DNA from: Pseudomonadota bacterium
GTDB taxonomy: Bacteria > Pseudomonadota > Alphaproteobacteria > Rhizobiales > Rhizobiaceae
NCBI GenBank assembly: GCA_023435335.1
Contig: JAEYRU010000192.1
Location: 1-11,173 of the forward strand
Reading direction: 5' to 3'
DNA: 11,173 nucleotides
Below, in pieces: positions 5,220-11,173 of the stretch (position 1 is its first letter; each line of letters starts with the position of its first letter). A program made the translations under genes and the position numbers. The notes beneath the pieces are model-generated. The model had not been told where the DNA came from, searched no databases, and worked only from the letters and a program-made list of their open reading frames with translations.

Positions 5220-6155
5220 ATGGCTGATCCGCTTTTCGACAGGATTGCCCTGGTCGGCATCGGCCTGATCGGCTCCTCGATAGCCCGCGTGGTGCGCCGG
5301 GAAGGGCTTGCCCACCATATCGCGATTGCGAGCCGCAGCGCAGGCACGCTGCGGCGCGCGGAAGAACTCGGGCTCGGCGACAGCTATCACGCCGACGCGC
5401 GCGACGCAGTTCGCGATGCCGACCTTGTCATCGTTTCTGTTCCGGTCGGAGCGTCGGGCGCAGTAGCGGAGACGATCTCTCCGGCGCTGAAGCCGGGCGC
5501 CATCATCACCGATGTCGGCTCTACGAAGGGGTCGGTGATCGCGCAGATGCAGCCGCATGTGCCGGCCGGCGTGCATTTCATCCCCGGACATCCCATTGCC
5601 GGCACCGAACATTCCGGGCCCGACGCCGGCTTCGCGGACCTGTTCGAGAACCGCTGGTGCATCCTGACCCCGCCCCCCGGGACCGATCCCGCCGCGGTCG
5701 CGCGCCTCTCCGAGTTCTGGAGCCGCTGCGGCTCCAACATCGACACGATGGATCCCGATCACCACGACAAGGTGCTGGCCATCGTCTCTCACCTTCCGCA
5801 CATCATCGCCTACAACATCGTCGGGACGGCGGAGGATCTGGAAACGGTCACCAAGTCCGAGGTGATCAAATACTCGGCCTCCGGCTTCCGCGACTTCACC
5901 CGCCTTGCCGCTTCCGACCCCACCATGTGGCGCGACGTGTGCCTGCATAACCGCGACGCCATCCTGGAAATGCTGGCGCGCTTCTCGGAGGACCTGGCAT
6001 CGCTGCAGAGGGCGATCCGCTGGGGCGAAGGCGACAAGCTCTTCGAGCTGTTCAGTCACACCCGCAATGTCCGCCGCTCGATCATCGAGGCCGGACAGGA
6101 AGTGGATGCGCCCGACTTCGGCCGGCAGATCGCCGCACATCCCGACAAGCCTTAG
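5220..6155 (+). CDS. tyrC: Prephenate/arogenate dehydrogenase (TyrC type)
   Basis: A 311-residue enzyme that oxidatively decarboxylates prephenate (or arogenate) in tyrosine synthesis. The N-terminal Rossmann domain begins IALVGIGLIGSS (9-20). The second strand ends IASRS (36-40) instead of with the acidic residue usual for NAD, so NADP use is possible. Family motifs follow: DVGSTKG (98-104), HPIAGTEHSGP (124-134) with the conserved catalytic His124, and SHLPHIIAYNIV (190-201). The C-terminal part is the all-helical dimerisation domain. There is no chorismate mutase or ACT domain, so it is the monofunctional short type. The ATG lies 3 nt after the hisC stop, indicating one transcript. It ends 19 nt from the convergent DUF2125 gene, and I see no clear terminator between them. 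Confidence 0.92.
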   Translation: MADPLFDRIALVGIGLIGSSIARVVRREGLAHHIAIASRSAGTLRRAEELGLGDSYHADARDAVRDADLVIVSVPVGASGAVAETISPALKPGAIITDVGSTKGSVIAQMQPHVPAGVHFIPGHPIAGTEHSGPDAGFADLFENRWCILTPPPGTDPAAVARLSEFWSRCGSNIDTMDPDHHDKVLAIVSHLPHIIAYNIVGTAEDLETVTKSEVIKYSASGFRDFTRLAASDPTMWRDVCLHNRDAILEMLARFSEDLASLQRAIRWGEGDKLFELFSHTRNVRRSIIEAGQEVDAPDFGRQIAAHPDKP

Positions 6156-6174
6156 CGCGGGCGCGGGCCTTCCG

Positions 6175-7140
6175 TCACAGCGGCGGGATCGTGCCCAGAT
6201 CGATGAAACCCAGCCGCGCCTGGCCCTTCTCTATCACTAGGGGCAACTGGGGGTTCGCACCAAGCGCCGAAAGCGCGGCGATCGCGGAGGCGATCCCCCC
6301 GGCTTCGGGAAAGGCGGCGGAAACGATATCCGCCAGGGCGCCGGCATCTGTCGTCCCCACCCGCAGGTCAGCGTTCAGCAGTCCGTTTTCGTCGACCGCC
6401 ACCGTGCCGGCTGCGGTCAGTCGAGCACCCTCGGGGGTACTGATCTCCACCCTGCGCACCTCGACGGCACTTCCGCGCAGGTCCCGTACCCCATCGCGCA
6501 GCATCGCAACGCCGTCTGCCAGAGACAGGTCGACCAGGCCGGTAAGCGGGGGCAGTGTGCCATGCGGGAGCAGAAGACGGCCGGTTTCGAAAGCACGGAA
6601 CCGGAATGCGACATCCAGGTCCGTATCCGCCGGCCGCATGTGCAATTCCGCGGACTCGGCCGTAAAGGCTAGCGGACCGACGACATTCGGCATGTCCGCC
6701 ACGGCGACCACCCGGGTCGCCTCCACCGAGAGCCGCTCCGGCAGCGGCCACGAGAGGCGCGCGCTCGCTCTCAACCCGCCCCAGGTCAAATCGAGCGGCA
6801 CCAGCCCCGGCAGCAGCAGCCGCGCTGGGCTGTCGGCTTCTGCGACTGCGCGGCGCGGCGCATAGACTTGCGCGGCCGAGCGGAATGCGCCGGTCGAGAT
6901 CGACAGGCCAGCCGATGTCCGTTCGAAATAGGTCGCCTCGCAGAAGACCCCGATGCGGAAGGGGTAACCGCGCACTGTCGGCGCCTCGCAGACAGCGCGA
7001 TTGCCACCCGAGCGGCTGAAAGCAGCAAGCGCGGCGCGCACTTCGTCGGCGACGCGGTCTGCCACGTAGAACCAGCCGGCCGTGTAGAGCGCGATCGCCG
7101 CCACGATGGCCATGCCCAGCCAGAAGAAGCGCCGCGACAT
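6175..7140 (-). CDS. DUF2125 domain protein, membrane-anchored or exported
   Basis: A 321-residue protein of unknown function. It starts with a short basic stretch (MSRRFF) and one hydrophobic segment (about 6-25), a signal anchor or uncleaved signal, so most of the chain should be periplasmic. The diagnostic part is RGYPFRIGVFCEA (57-69), whose GYPF...C pattern marks the alphaproteobacterial DUF2125 family. A second cysteine, Cys51, could pair with Cys67. The rest is beta-rich with many Leu/Val alternations and repeated TPEGARLTAAGTV-like strands, reminiscent of AsmA-like or lipid-binding envelope proteins, although I cannot assign that. ATG 7140 has GAGGGG just upstream; a start 13 codons earlier is possible but lacks such a site. 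It is divergent from the ChaC-like gene. Confidence 0.8.
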   Translation of the reverse strand: MSRRFFWLGMAIVAAIALYTAGWFYVADRVADEVRAALAAFSRSGGNRAVCEAPTVRGYPFRIGVFCEATYFERTSAGLSISTGAFRSAAQVYAPRRAVAEADSPARLLLPGLVPLDLTWGGLRASARLSWPLPERLSVEATRVVAVADMPNVVGPLAFTAESAELHMRPADTDLDVAFRFRAFETGRLLLPHGTLPPLTGLVDLSLADGVAMLRDGVRDLRGSAVEVRRVEISTPEGARLTAAGTVAVDENGLLNADLRVGTTDAGALADIVSAAFPEAGGIASAIAALSALGANPQLPLVIEKGQARLGFIDLGTIPPL

Positions 7141-7169
7141 TCCCCTCACTTCGTGCCCTTCCCTCGCGC

Positions 7170-7198
7170 TTGACGGCATCGGCCGCGCCCCGCTACCC
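7170..7198 (+). promoter_or_regulatory. Putative promoter of the ChaC-like gene
   Basis: TTGACG (7170-7175, within CTTGAC), a 17-nt spacer and CTACCC (7193-7198). The -35 is good and the -10 is poor by the E. coli standard. It sits inside the 112-bp region between the divergent DUF2125 and ChaC-like genes, giving a leader of about 48 nt. Confidence 0.35.
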
Positions 7199-7252
7199 CT
7201 ACGCGCCCCTCCGGCGAATCCCGAGAGGGCAATTCCTGTCAGGCATGGCGAT

Positions 7253-7783
7253 ATGGGCGATTTTTGGGTCTTTGGCTACGGATCGTTAATGTGGCGGCCC
7301 GGTTTCGCCCATGTGGAAACGCATCGCGCGCGTCTGCGAGGCTTCCACCGTTCGCTCTGCGTATTGTCGCATGTGCATCGCGGCACGCCTGACCGTCCCG
7401 GGCTCGTGCTTGGACTCGACCGTGGCGGCTCCTGCGTGGGTCTCGCCTTTCGCGTTCCCCTGGACCTGAAAGGCGAGGTGGTCGCCTATCTTCGCGAACG
7501 CGAACTGGTGACGAACGTGTACCTGGAGCGCACGCTCCCGGTTGAGCTCGTGGGCGGTCCGAAAGTCGAGGCGCTGAGTTACGTGGTCGATCGCGGGCAC
7601 CCGCAATATGCCGGGCGGATGGACGTGTCCGGGGCCGTGGCCCGCGTGTCCGGCGCCGTCGGCCAGTCCGGACCCAACGAGGAATATCTCGAAAACACGG
7701 TGGCTCACCTCAGGGCCCTTGGCATACGCGACCGCTGGCTGGAAAGCGTCGCGGCGAACGTGGCGCCGGGCCCTCAACGCTAG
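7253..7783 (+). CDS. ChaC-type gamma-glutamylcyclotransferase
   Basis: A 176-residue protein of the ChaC/GGCT superfamily. The N-terminal FWVFGYGSLMWRPGF (4-18) holds the YGSL substrate-binding loop (Tyr9-Leu12), and YLRERELVTNVY (79-90) carries the catalytic glutamate, most likely Glu84. The later AYVVDRGHPQYAG-like region and a C-terminal HLRALGIRDRWLE segment also match the family. ChaC enzymes split glutathione (or gamma-glutamyl peptides) into 5-oxoproline and Cys-Gly in the cytoplasm. The ATG at 7253 is chosen because the conserved FGYGSL must lie within the first dozen residues; longer in-frame starts would overlap the divergent DUF2125 gene. The stop shares the CTAG at 7780-7783 with the convergent plsC. 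Glutathione as substrate is a family inference. Confidence 0.88.
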   Translation: MGDFWVFGYGSLMWRPGFAHVETHRARLRGFHRSLCVLSHVHRGTPDRPGLVLGLDRGGSCVGLAFRVPLDLKGEVVAYLRERELVTNVYLERTLPVELVGGPKVEALSYVVDRGHPQYAGRMDVSGAVARVSGAVGQSGPNEEYLENTVAHLRALGIRDRWLESVAANVAPGPQR

Positions 7784-8595
7784 ATTTGCCCGCTGGCCTC
7801 CGATGGGCTTGCAGCTTGGCCTTCCAGTTCCTCCAGGCGCTTCGCTGCCGTCGGCGGCAGGGGCGGTGCATTGGGCCTGCGGGATGTCTCCACCAGGATC
7901 TCGTCGCAGGCCGCTTCCGTTTCGCGGATCAGTCGCTCGAGGAATTCCTCCTTGCTCAGACCCGGCGGAATCGGCGGCAGGAACCGCGCCTTGACGGTTC
8001 CCGGGTAGCGCAGGAACCTGCGGCGCGGCCAGAACAGTCCCGCCTGATGCGCCACCGGCACCACCGGCAGACCGAGCTCGGTGTAGAGTTCCGCGATGCC
8101 CCATTTGTAAGCGGGCTCGGCGCCCGGCGCGCGGCGGGTGCCCTCCGGGTAGATGATGAGCTGCCGGTGTTCCCGCATCTCCTCGCGGGTGCGCGCGACC
8201 ACCTGCTTGAGCGCCCGCGACCTCTTGCCCCGATCGACCGGCACCATGCGCATCTTCATGATGTACCAGCCGAAGAACGGTATCCATCTGAGTTCGCGCT
8301 TCAGGATGTAGAGCGCGTCGGGAATGTAGGGCAGGAAGGCGATCGTATCCCAGAAGGACTGATGCTTGGGCGCAAGGATGTAGGAACCTTCGGGAAGGTT
8401 CTCCATGCCGGCAATGTCCGACCTGGTTCCCACGATCTTTTCCATCAGCCAAAGGCTCGAGCGGGACCAGAACTTGGGCACGAACCACGCAAGGCGTCGC
8501 GGCGCCAGAAAGTAGAACGGCGTCCAGAAGATCATCTGCACGACGAGGTTCAGGTAGAAAGCGACGTTGAAGACGAAGGACCGGAGCTGGACCAT
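7780..8595 (-). CDS. plsC: 1-acyl-sn-glycerol-3-phosphate acyltransferase
   Basis: PlsC transfers an acyl chain to lysophosphatidic acid, making phosphatidic acid at the inner membrane. The 271-residue protein has an N-terminal hydrophobic segment (about 8-30) and the ordered acyltransferase motifs: HQSFWD (78-83, the H-x4-D catalytic pair His78/Asp83), FFGWYIMKMRMVPVDRG (107-123), IIYPEGTR (147-154) with the phosphate-binding EGTR, and LPVVPVAHQAG (176-186). The tail from about 235 is Pro/Glu/Ala-rich and probably disordered. It is the last gene of a minus-strand series after ftsE, ftsX and the DUF218 gene, separated from the last by 68 nt, so co-transcription is likely but not certain. Other lysophospholipid acyltransferases (for example the OlsA type) share these motifs. 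Confidence 0.92.
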   Translation of the reverse strand: MVQLRSFVFNVAFYLNLVVQMIFWTPFYFLAPRRLAWFVPKFWSRSSLWLMEKIVGTRSDIAGMENLPEGSYILAPKHQSFWDTIAFLPYIPDALYILKRELRWIPFFGWYIMKMRMVPVDRGKRSRALKQVVARTREEMREHRQLIIYPEGTRRAPGAEPAYKWGIAELYTELGLPVVPVAHQAGLFWPRRRFLRYPGTVKARFLPPIPPGLSKEEFLERLIRETEAACDEILVETSRRPNAPPLPPTAAKRLEELEGQAASPSEASGQI

Positions 8596-8663
8596 GGGCT
8601 GCGCCTGGCTGCGAAGTGAACCCGCTGGTTACACCAGACGCCGGCAAAGGCAAAGGCGCTGTC

Positions 8664-9359
8664 TCAGCGCCCGGCCACCGTATCGTTGCGCTTGCCGGCC
8701 TGCTCGGGCCCCAGCCCCGCAAAGACACCGCGAGCGAAGGCCGCCAGAAACTTGGTGTATTCGGTGAACAGCACCCGCAGGGCGTCGGGCCTGGTCAGCC
8801 ACTCGCCCCTGTCGAGGCGGGTGTTGACCACCGGATAGGGCAGGATCTCGACGCTTTCGCCCATCCTGCGCATCTCCAGCATGGAGCGCGGCATGTGATA
8901 GTTGTTGGTGACCAGGATGACGCTCGCATAGGCGTTGGCCTGCAGCCAGCGCGCGCTTTCCTCGGCGTTGCCGATCGTGTCCAGAGCGGCATGGTCGATA
9001 TCGACACAGCATGAGAACAGCGACGCGTCGGCGCCCGTCGCGCGGCGCAGGTCCTCCAGCCCCGCCACGGGATTGACGCCACTTATCAGAAGCCGCTTGC
9101 CCTTGCCGGATTTCAGCAGATCGATGGCGGCGTCGATGCGCGACTGCCCTCCGGTGAGCACGATGATGGCGTCGGCATCGCGCTGTGCCGCCGGCGCCAT
9201 CATGGAACTGACATGGCTGGAAAAAACCCCGAAACCGGCGACGAAGGCGAGCAGTACGGAGCCCACCGTCCAGAAGGCGATGCGAGGAAAGGCGCGTGAG
9301 CGCGGGGCCCTGCATCCCCCTTCGGCTGATCCGCCGGAATCTGTCCGCTGTCCCTTCAT
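8664..9359 (-). CDS. YdcF/ElyC-like DUF218 membrane protein
   Basis: A 231-residue protein with a basic, Gly/Ser-rich N-terminus, one membrane helix (about 26-46) and a C-terminal DUF218 domain. Domain marks are DADAIIVLTGGQSRIDAAID (61-80), then KRLLISGV (88-95), DTIGNAEESARWL (127-139) and SVILVTNNYHMPRSMLEMRR (146-165). The TN-x-YH-x-PR segment is the most conserved part of YdcF/SanA/ElyC proteins. In E. coli such proteins affect envelope integrity and peptidoglycan precursor supply at low temperature; the biochemical reaction is unknown. ATG 9359 is chosen because GAGGGGGG lies just upstream; an earlier Met at 9410 has no good site. It sits 87 nt after ftsX and 68 nt before plsC, in an envelope-related cluster. 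Confidence 0.85.
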   Translation of the reverse strand: MKGQRTDSGGSAEGGCRAPRSRAFPRIAFWTVGSVLLAFVAGFGVFSSHVSSMMAPAAQRDADAIIVLTGGQSRIDAAIDLLKSGKGKRLLISGVNPVAGLEDLRRATGADASLFSCCVDIDHAALDTIGNAEESARWLQANAYASVILVTNNYHMPRSMLEMRRMGESVEILPYPVVNTRLDRGEWLTRPDALRVLFTEYTKFLAAFARGVFAGLGPEQAGKRNDTVAGR

Positions 9360-9446
9360 GCCCCCCTCTAGTATGCGATTGCGGCGCAAGCCGGGCGTTG
9401 CGGCTCGCATGGGCGAGAAGCGCCCGTGGCTGTGCGAATACGCGTC

Positions 9447-10436
9447 CTATCCATCGCTCTGCCGGGAATTGAGGTCGCTCAGATAGGACACGACGGTGAT
9501 GTGGGACGTCGTGGCGGTGAGCACGGCGACGGCGGCCACGATGACGACCACCCCCGCGTAGCCGGCCGTTCCAATCGCGAAATTGCCGAACAGCGCGGCC
9601 GCCTGATCAGCTTCGGGCGTAGCCAGGTTGCGCGACGACCACCAGGAGAATCCGAGGAAGACGATCGCGGCCAGCAGCCCGCCCACGGCGGCGCCCTTCA
9701 TGCCCGTGATGAGAAAGTGCTGGCGGAACTGCGCGGCGATGAAGCCGGCCTCGGCTCCCACGAAATGCAGCACCTCGATGATGTGGCCGTTGCCGGCCAT
9801 CGCCCCGCGCGTGGCGAAGACGACCGTGAGCAGCGTCGCCGACAGCATGAGGACCAGCACGCCGACGCCGTTGGTCACGGTCGTGCGCGCCATCGTCACC
9901 AGGCGGTCCACCCAGTTCCGGTGGTCGTCGAGCGACGCCTGCGGCACTTCCGCGGCGAGCAGCGCGCGCATCCCGGCAAAGTCCGGCGGGTTGGCCGGGT
10001 CGATCGTGACGGTCACCAGCCGCGGCACGGGCAGCTCGTCGATGTCCAGGCCCGGGCCGAGCCACGGCTCGAGCAGGCGCGCCGTCGCCGCGCGGTCGAC
10101 GACGGCGGCAGAGCGCACGCCGGTGAAGCCGCCGGCGATGCGCGCCGCCGCTGCCAGCGCGGCCTCCATGTCGAGCCCGTCGGCCGGTTTGATCTGGATC
10201 GTCGCTTCCCGCGAGATCTGCGTCTGCCAGGTCGTCGCCGTGTCGCTGACCAGGGTCACCGCGCCCAGCGTCAGGCACGACAGAAAGGTCATGATGGCGA
10301 TGACCAGCACCAGCGCGTTGCTGGCGACGGCCTGCGGAGGCACGATCGGCGCGGTGCGCCGCTGAGCGCGCTGCGCCGGCGTGGCCGCGGCTTCGGCCTG
10401 CTGCTCGGCGGCCGTCATCGCGTCATCCTCAGTCAT
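9447..10436 (-). CDS. ftsX: Cell division protein FtsX (ABC transporter permease)
   Basis: FtsX is the membrane half of FtsEX. It sits at the division site and, powered by FtsE, activates septal peptidoglycan hydrolases. The 329 residues fit the family layout: a cytoplasmic N-terminus rich in Ala/Gln (1-38), TM1 about 40-63, a periplasmic loop of about 120 residues, then TM2 (190-209), TM3 (244-266) and TM4 (290-310). The signature HIIEVLHFVGAEAGFIAAQF (218-237) after TM2 corresponds to the conserved Ile-Glu-x-x-x-x-x-Gly-Ala segment that couples to the ATPase. The ATG overlaps the ftsE stop by 8 nt (ATGACTGA), so translation is coupled. The N-terminal extension before TM1 is low-complexity and may be less conserved. 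Confidence 0.93.
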   Translation of the reverse strand: MTEDDAMTAAEQQAEAAATPAQRAQRRTAPIVPPQAVASNALVLVIAIMTFLSCLTLGAVTLVSDTATTWQTQISREATIQIKPADGLDMEAALAAAARIAGGFTGVRSAAVVDRAATARLLEPWLGPGLDIDELPVPRLVTVTIDPANPPDFAGMRALLAAEVPQASLDDHRNWVDRLVTMARTTVTNGVGVLVLMLSATLLTVVFATRGAMAGNGHIIEVLHFVGAEAGFIAAQFRQHFLITGMKGAAVGGLLAAIVFLGFSWWSSRNLATPEADQAAALFGNFAIGTAGYAGVVVIVAAVAVLTATTSHITVVSYLSDLNSRQSDG

Positions 10437-11088
10437 AGATATCGAGCCTGCCGCCGGCCAGCACCATGCGCCGCGCCTCCACCTGTTCCATCAGCGTGAG
10501 GTCGTGGGTCGCGATCACCACCGCTGTGCCGAGCCGGTTGAGTTCGATGAAGAGTCGCAATAACCGTCGCGCCAAAGTGGGGTCGACATTGCCGGTCGGC
10601 TCGTCGGCGAGCAGTATTTCGGGCTGCTCGATCAGCGCGCGGGCGATCGCCGCGCGCTGCTTCTCGCCGCCCGACAGCACCGGAGGCAGCACATGCATGC
10701 GCTCGCCGAGCCCAACCCATTTCAGCAGTTCGATCACGTCGCTTCGATAGCCTGCTTCCTCCCGTCCCCGCACTCTCAGCGGCAGCGCCACGTTCTCATA
10801 GGTCGTCATGTGATCGAGCAGGCGGAAGTCCTGGAACACGATGCCGATGCGGCGGCGGATCAGCGGCAACTCCTTGCGGGTGATCTGCGAACGGTCCTTG
10901 CCGAAGATGGTGATCAGACCGCGTGTCGGCTTGAGCGACAGGAACAGCAGTCGCAGCAGCGACGTCTTTCCGGCGCCGGACGGGCCGCTGAGGAACTGGA
11001 AGGAACGCTCGGGCAGGTGGAACGAAACATCGCGCAGGATTTCCGGACCCATGCCGTATCTCAGGCCGACATTTTCGAAACGGATCAC
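10429..11088 (-). CDS. ftsE: Cell division ATP-binding protein FtsE
   Basis: FtsE is the cytoplasmic ATPase of the FtsEX complex. The 219-residue length is typical. All ABC motifs are intact: Walker A GPSGAGKT (35-42), Q-loop Gln86 in VFQDFRLL (the FQDFRLL sequence is typical of FtsE), signature LSGGEKQRAAIARA (138-151), Walker B ILLADEPTGNVD (158-169) with catalytic Glu163, and the H-loop His195 in ATHDLTLM. The start is GTG 11088 with AGGA about 9 nt upstream. It is the first gene of the ftsE-ftsX-DUF218-plsC series. Upstream there is a CtrA-like half-site and an inverted repeat, so cell-cycle control is possible. Any gene divergent from ftsE starts beyond the right edge. Confidence 0.96.
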   Translation of the reverse strand: MIRFENVGLRYGMGPEILRDVSFHLPERSFQFLSGPSGAGKTSLLRLLFLSLKPTRGLITIFGKDRSQITRKELPLIRRRIGIVFQDFRLLDHMTTYENVALPLRVRGREEAGYRSDVIELLKWVGLGERMHVLPPVLSGGEKQRAAIARALIEQPEILLADEPTGNVDPTLARRLLRLFIELNRLGTAVVIATHDLTLMEQVEARRMVLAGGRLDIYD

Positions 11089-11120
11089 GGCAGGCAGTCC
11101 TGTCGATTTCGGGCTTGGCG

Positions 11121-11156
11121 CGGAAGCCGCTGCGGGCGTGGGCCGGAGCTTCCGGC
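11121..11156. repeat. Inverted repeats upstream of ftsE
   Basis: Two alternative hairpins share bases. GCCGGA (11142-11147) can pair with TCCGGC (11151-11156) across a 3-nt loop. CGGAAGC (11121-11127) can pair with GCTTCCG (11148-11154) across 20 nt. No T-run long enough for a convincing terminator follows on either strand. Function unknown; it may be chance in GC-rich DNA. Confidence 0.35.
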
Positions 11157-11160
11157 TCTT

Positions 11161-11168
11161 ATGGTTAA
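11161..11168 (-). promoter_or_regulatory. CtrA-like half-site TTAACCAT upstream of ftsE
   Basis: The minus strand reads TTAACCAT, the 8-base form of the CtrA recognition half-site described in alphaproteobacteria. It lies 73 nt before the ftsE GTG, in the presumed shared control region with a gene beyond the right edge. CtrA is the cell-cycle response regulator of this class. A single 8-mer can occur by chance, and the window ends 5 bases later, so any partner half-site cannot be seen. Confidence 0.4.
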
Positions 11169-11173
11169 TCGGC

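Noticed and set aside
4083..6140. A 685-codon open frame on the minus strand, antisense to hisC and tyrC.
   Set aside because: It spans two genes with full catalytic motifs on the other strand, and its translation is rich in Gly/Asp/Arg/Val with no recognisable domain. Long antisense frames are expected in high-GC DNA with this codon usage.
8625..8637. Small hairpin CTGGT-TAC-ACCAG between the DUF218 gene and plsC, considered as a terminator.
   Set aside because: Only five base pairs and no T-run on the minus strand; it would not stop transcription and is likely chance.
7286..8728. A 480-codon minus-strand frame across the ChaC-like gene and plsC.
   Set aside because: It lies antisense to ChaC and out of frame with plsC, whose motifs (HQSFWD, EGTR) are in another frame. 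Its composition is Arg/Gly/Ala/His-rich shadow translation.
9426..10499. A 357-codon plus-strand frame antisense to ftsX.
   Set aside because: FtsX on the minus strand explains the region. The plus-strand translation is low-complexity (His, Arg, Asp, Gly) without a domain.
1..11173. Search for mobile elements, phage genes, CRISPR repeats, toxin-antitoxin pairs, defence genes, tRNA or rRNA.
   Set aside because: No transposase, integrase, regularly spaced repeats or RNA gene was seen by eye, and nearly all the DNA is covered by recognisable chromosomal genes with uniform base composition.

Overview
The window is high-GC chromosomal DNA from an alphaproteobacterium, most likely Rhizobiales (Phyllobacteriaceae/Rhizobiaceae type). 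Three things point there: a SAM-II riboswitch in front of metA, a hisC-tyrC pair divergent from metA, and an ftsE-ftsX-DUF218-plsC cluster with a CtrA-like half-site upstream. It is densely packed core chromosome. I see no tRNA, rRNA, insertion sequence, phage gene, CRISPR array, toxin-antitoxin pair or defence cassette, and no gap above 300 bases lacks a gene.

Layout. 1-838 (+): the end of a DMT/EamA-type transporter, then a YhhN-family membrane protein. 835-2039 (-): gloB (glyoxalase II) followed by a translationally coupled DUF985 cupin. 2166-2930 (+): a methyltransferase-like protein with a weak SAM-binding motif I. 2966-3904 (-): metA, preceded by a promoter, a SAM-II aptamer and an intrinsic terminator that ends 17 nt before the GTG start. 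4119-6155 (+): hisC and tyrC, 3 nt apart. 6175-7140 (-): a DUF2125 protein. 7253-7783 (+): a ChaC-type gamma-glutamylcyclotransferase. 7780-11088 (-): ftsE, ftsX, a DUF218/YdcF membrane protein and plsC, read in that order.

How they work together. Two short amino-acid units fire away from one 214-bp intergenic region: metA starts methionine synthesis from homoserine, and hisC-tyrC probably finishes tyrosine (and/or histidine) synthesis. The distal cluster is an envelope and division unit: FtsEX controls septal peptidoglycan hydrolysis, DUF218 proteins are tied to envelope biogenesis, and PlsC makes phosphatidic acid. GloB and the ChaC-like protein both act on glutathione chemistry but are in separate units.

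The most informative regulatory element is the metA leader. A loop segment of the SAM-II aptamer (GGCCGGTC) is perfectly complementary over 8 nt to the 5' arm of the terminator, which gives a simple SAM-dependent antitermination model. MetA itself carries Glu at position 111, which predicts acetyl-CoA rather than succinyl-CoA use. I found no credible undescribed multi-gene system; the findings are testable details of regulation and enzyme specificity.
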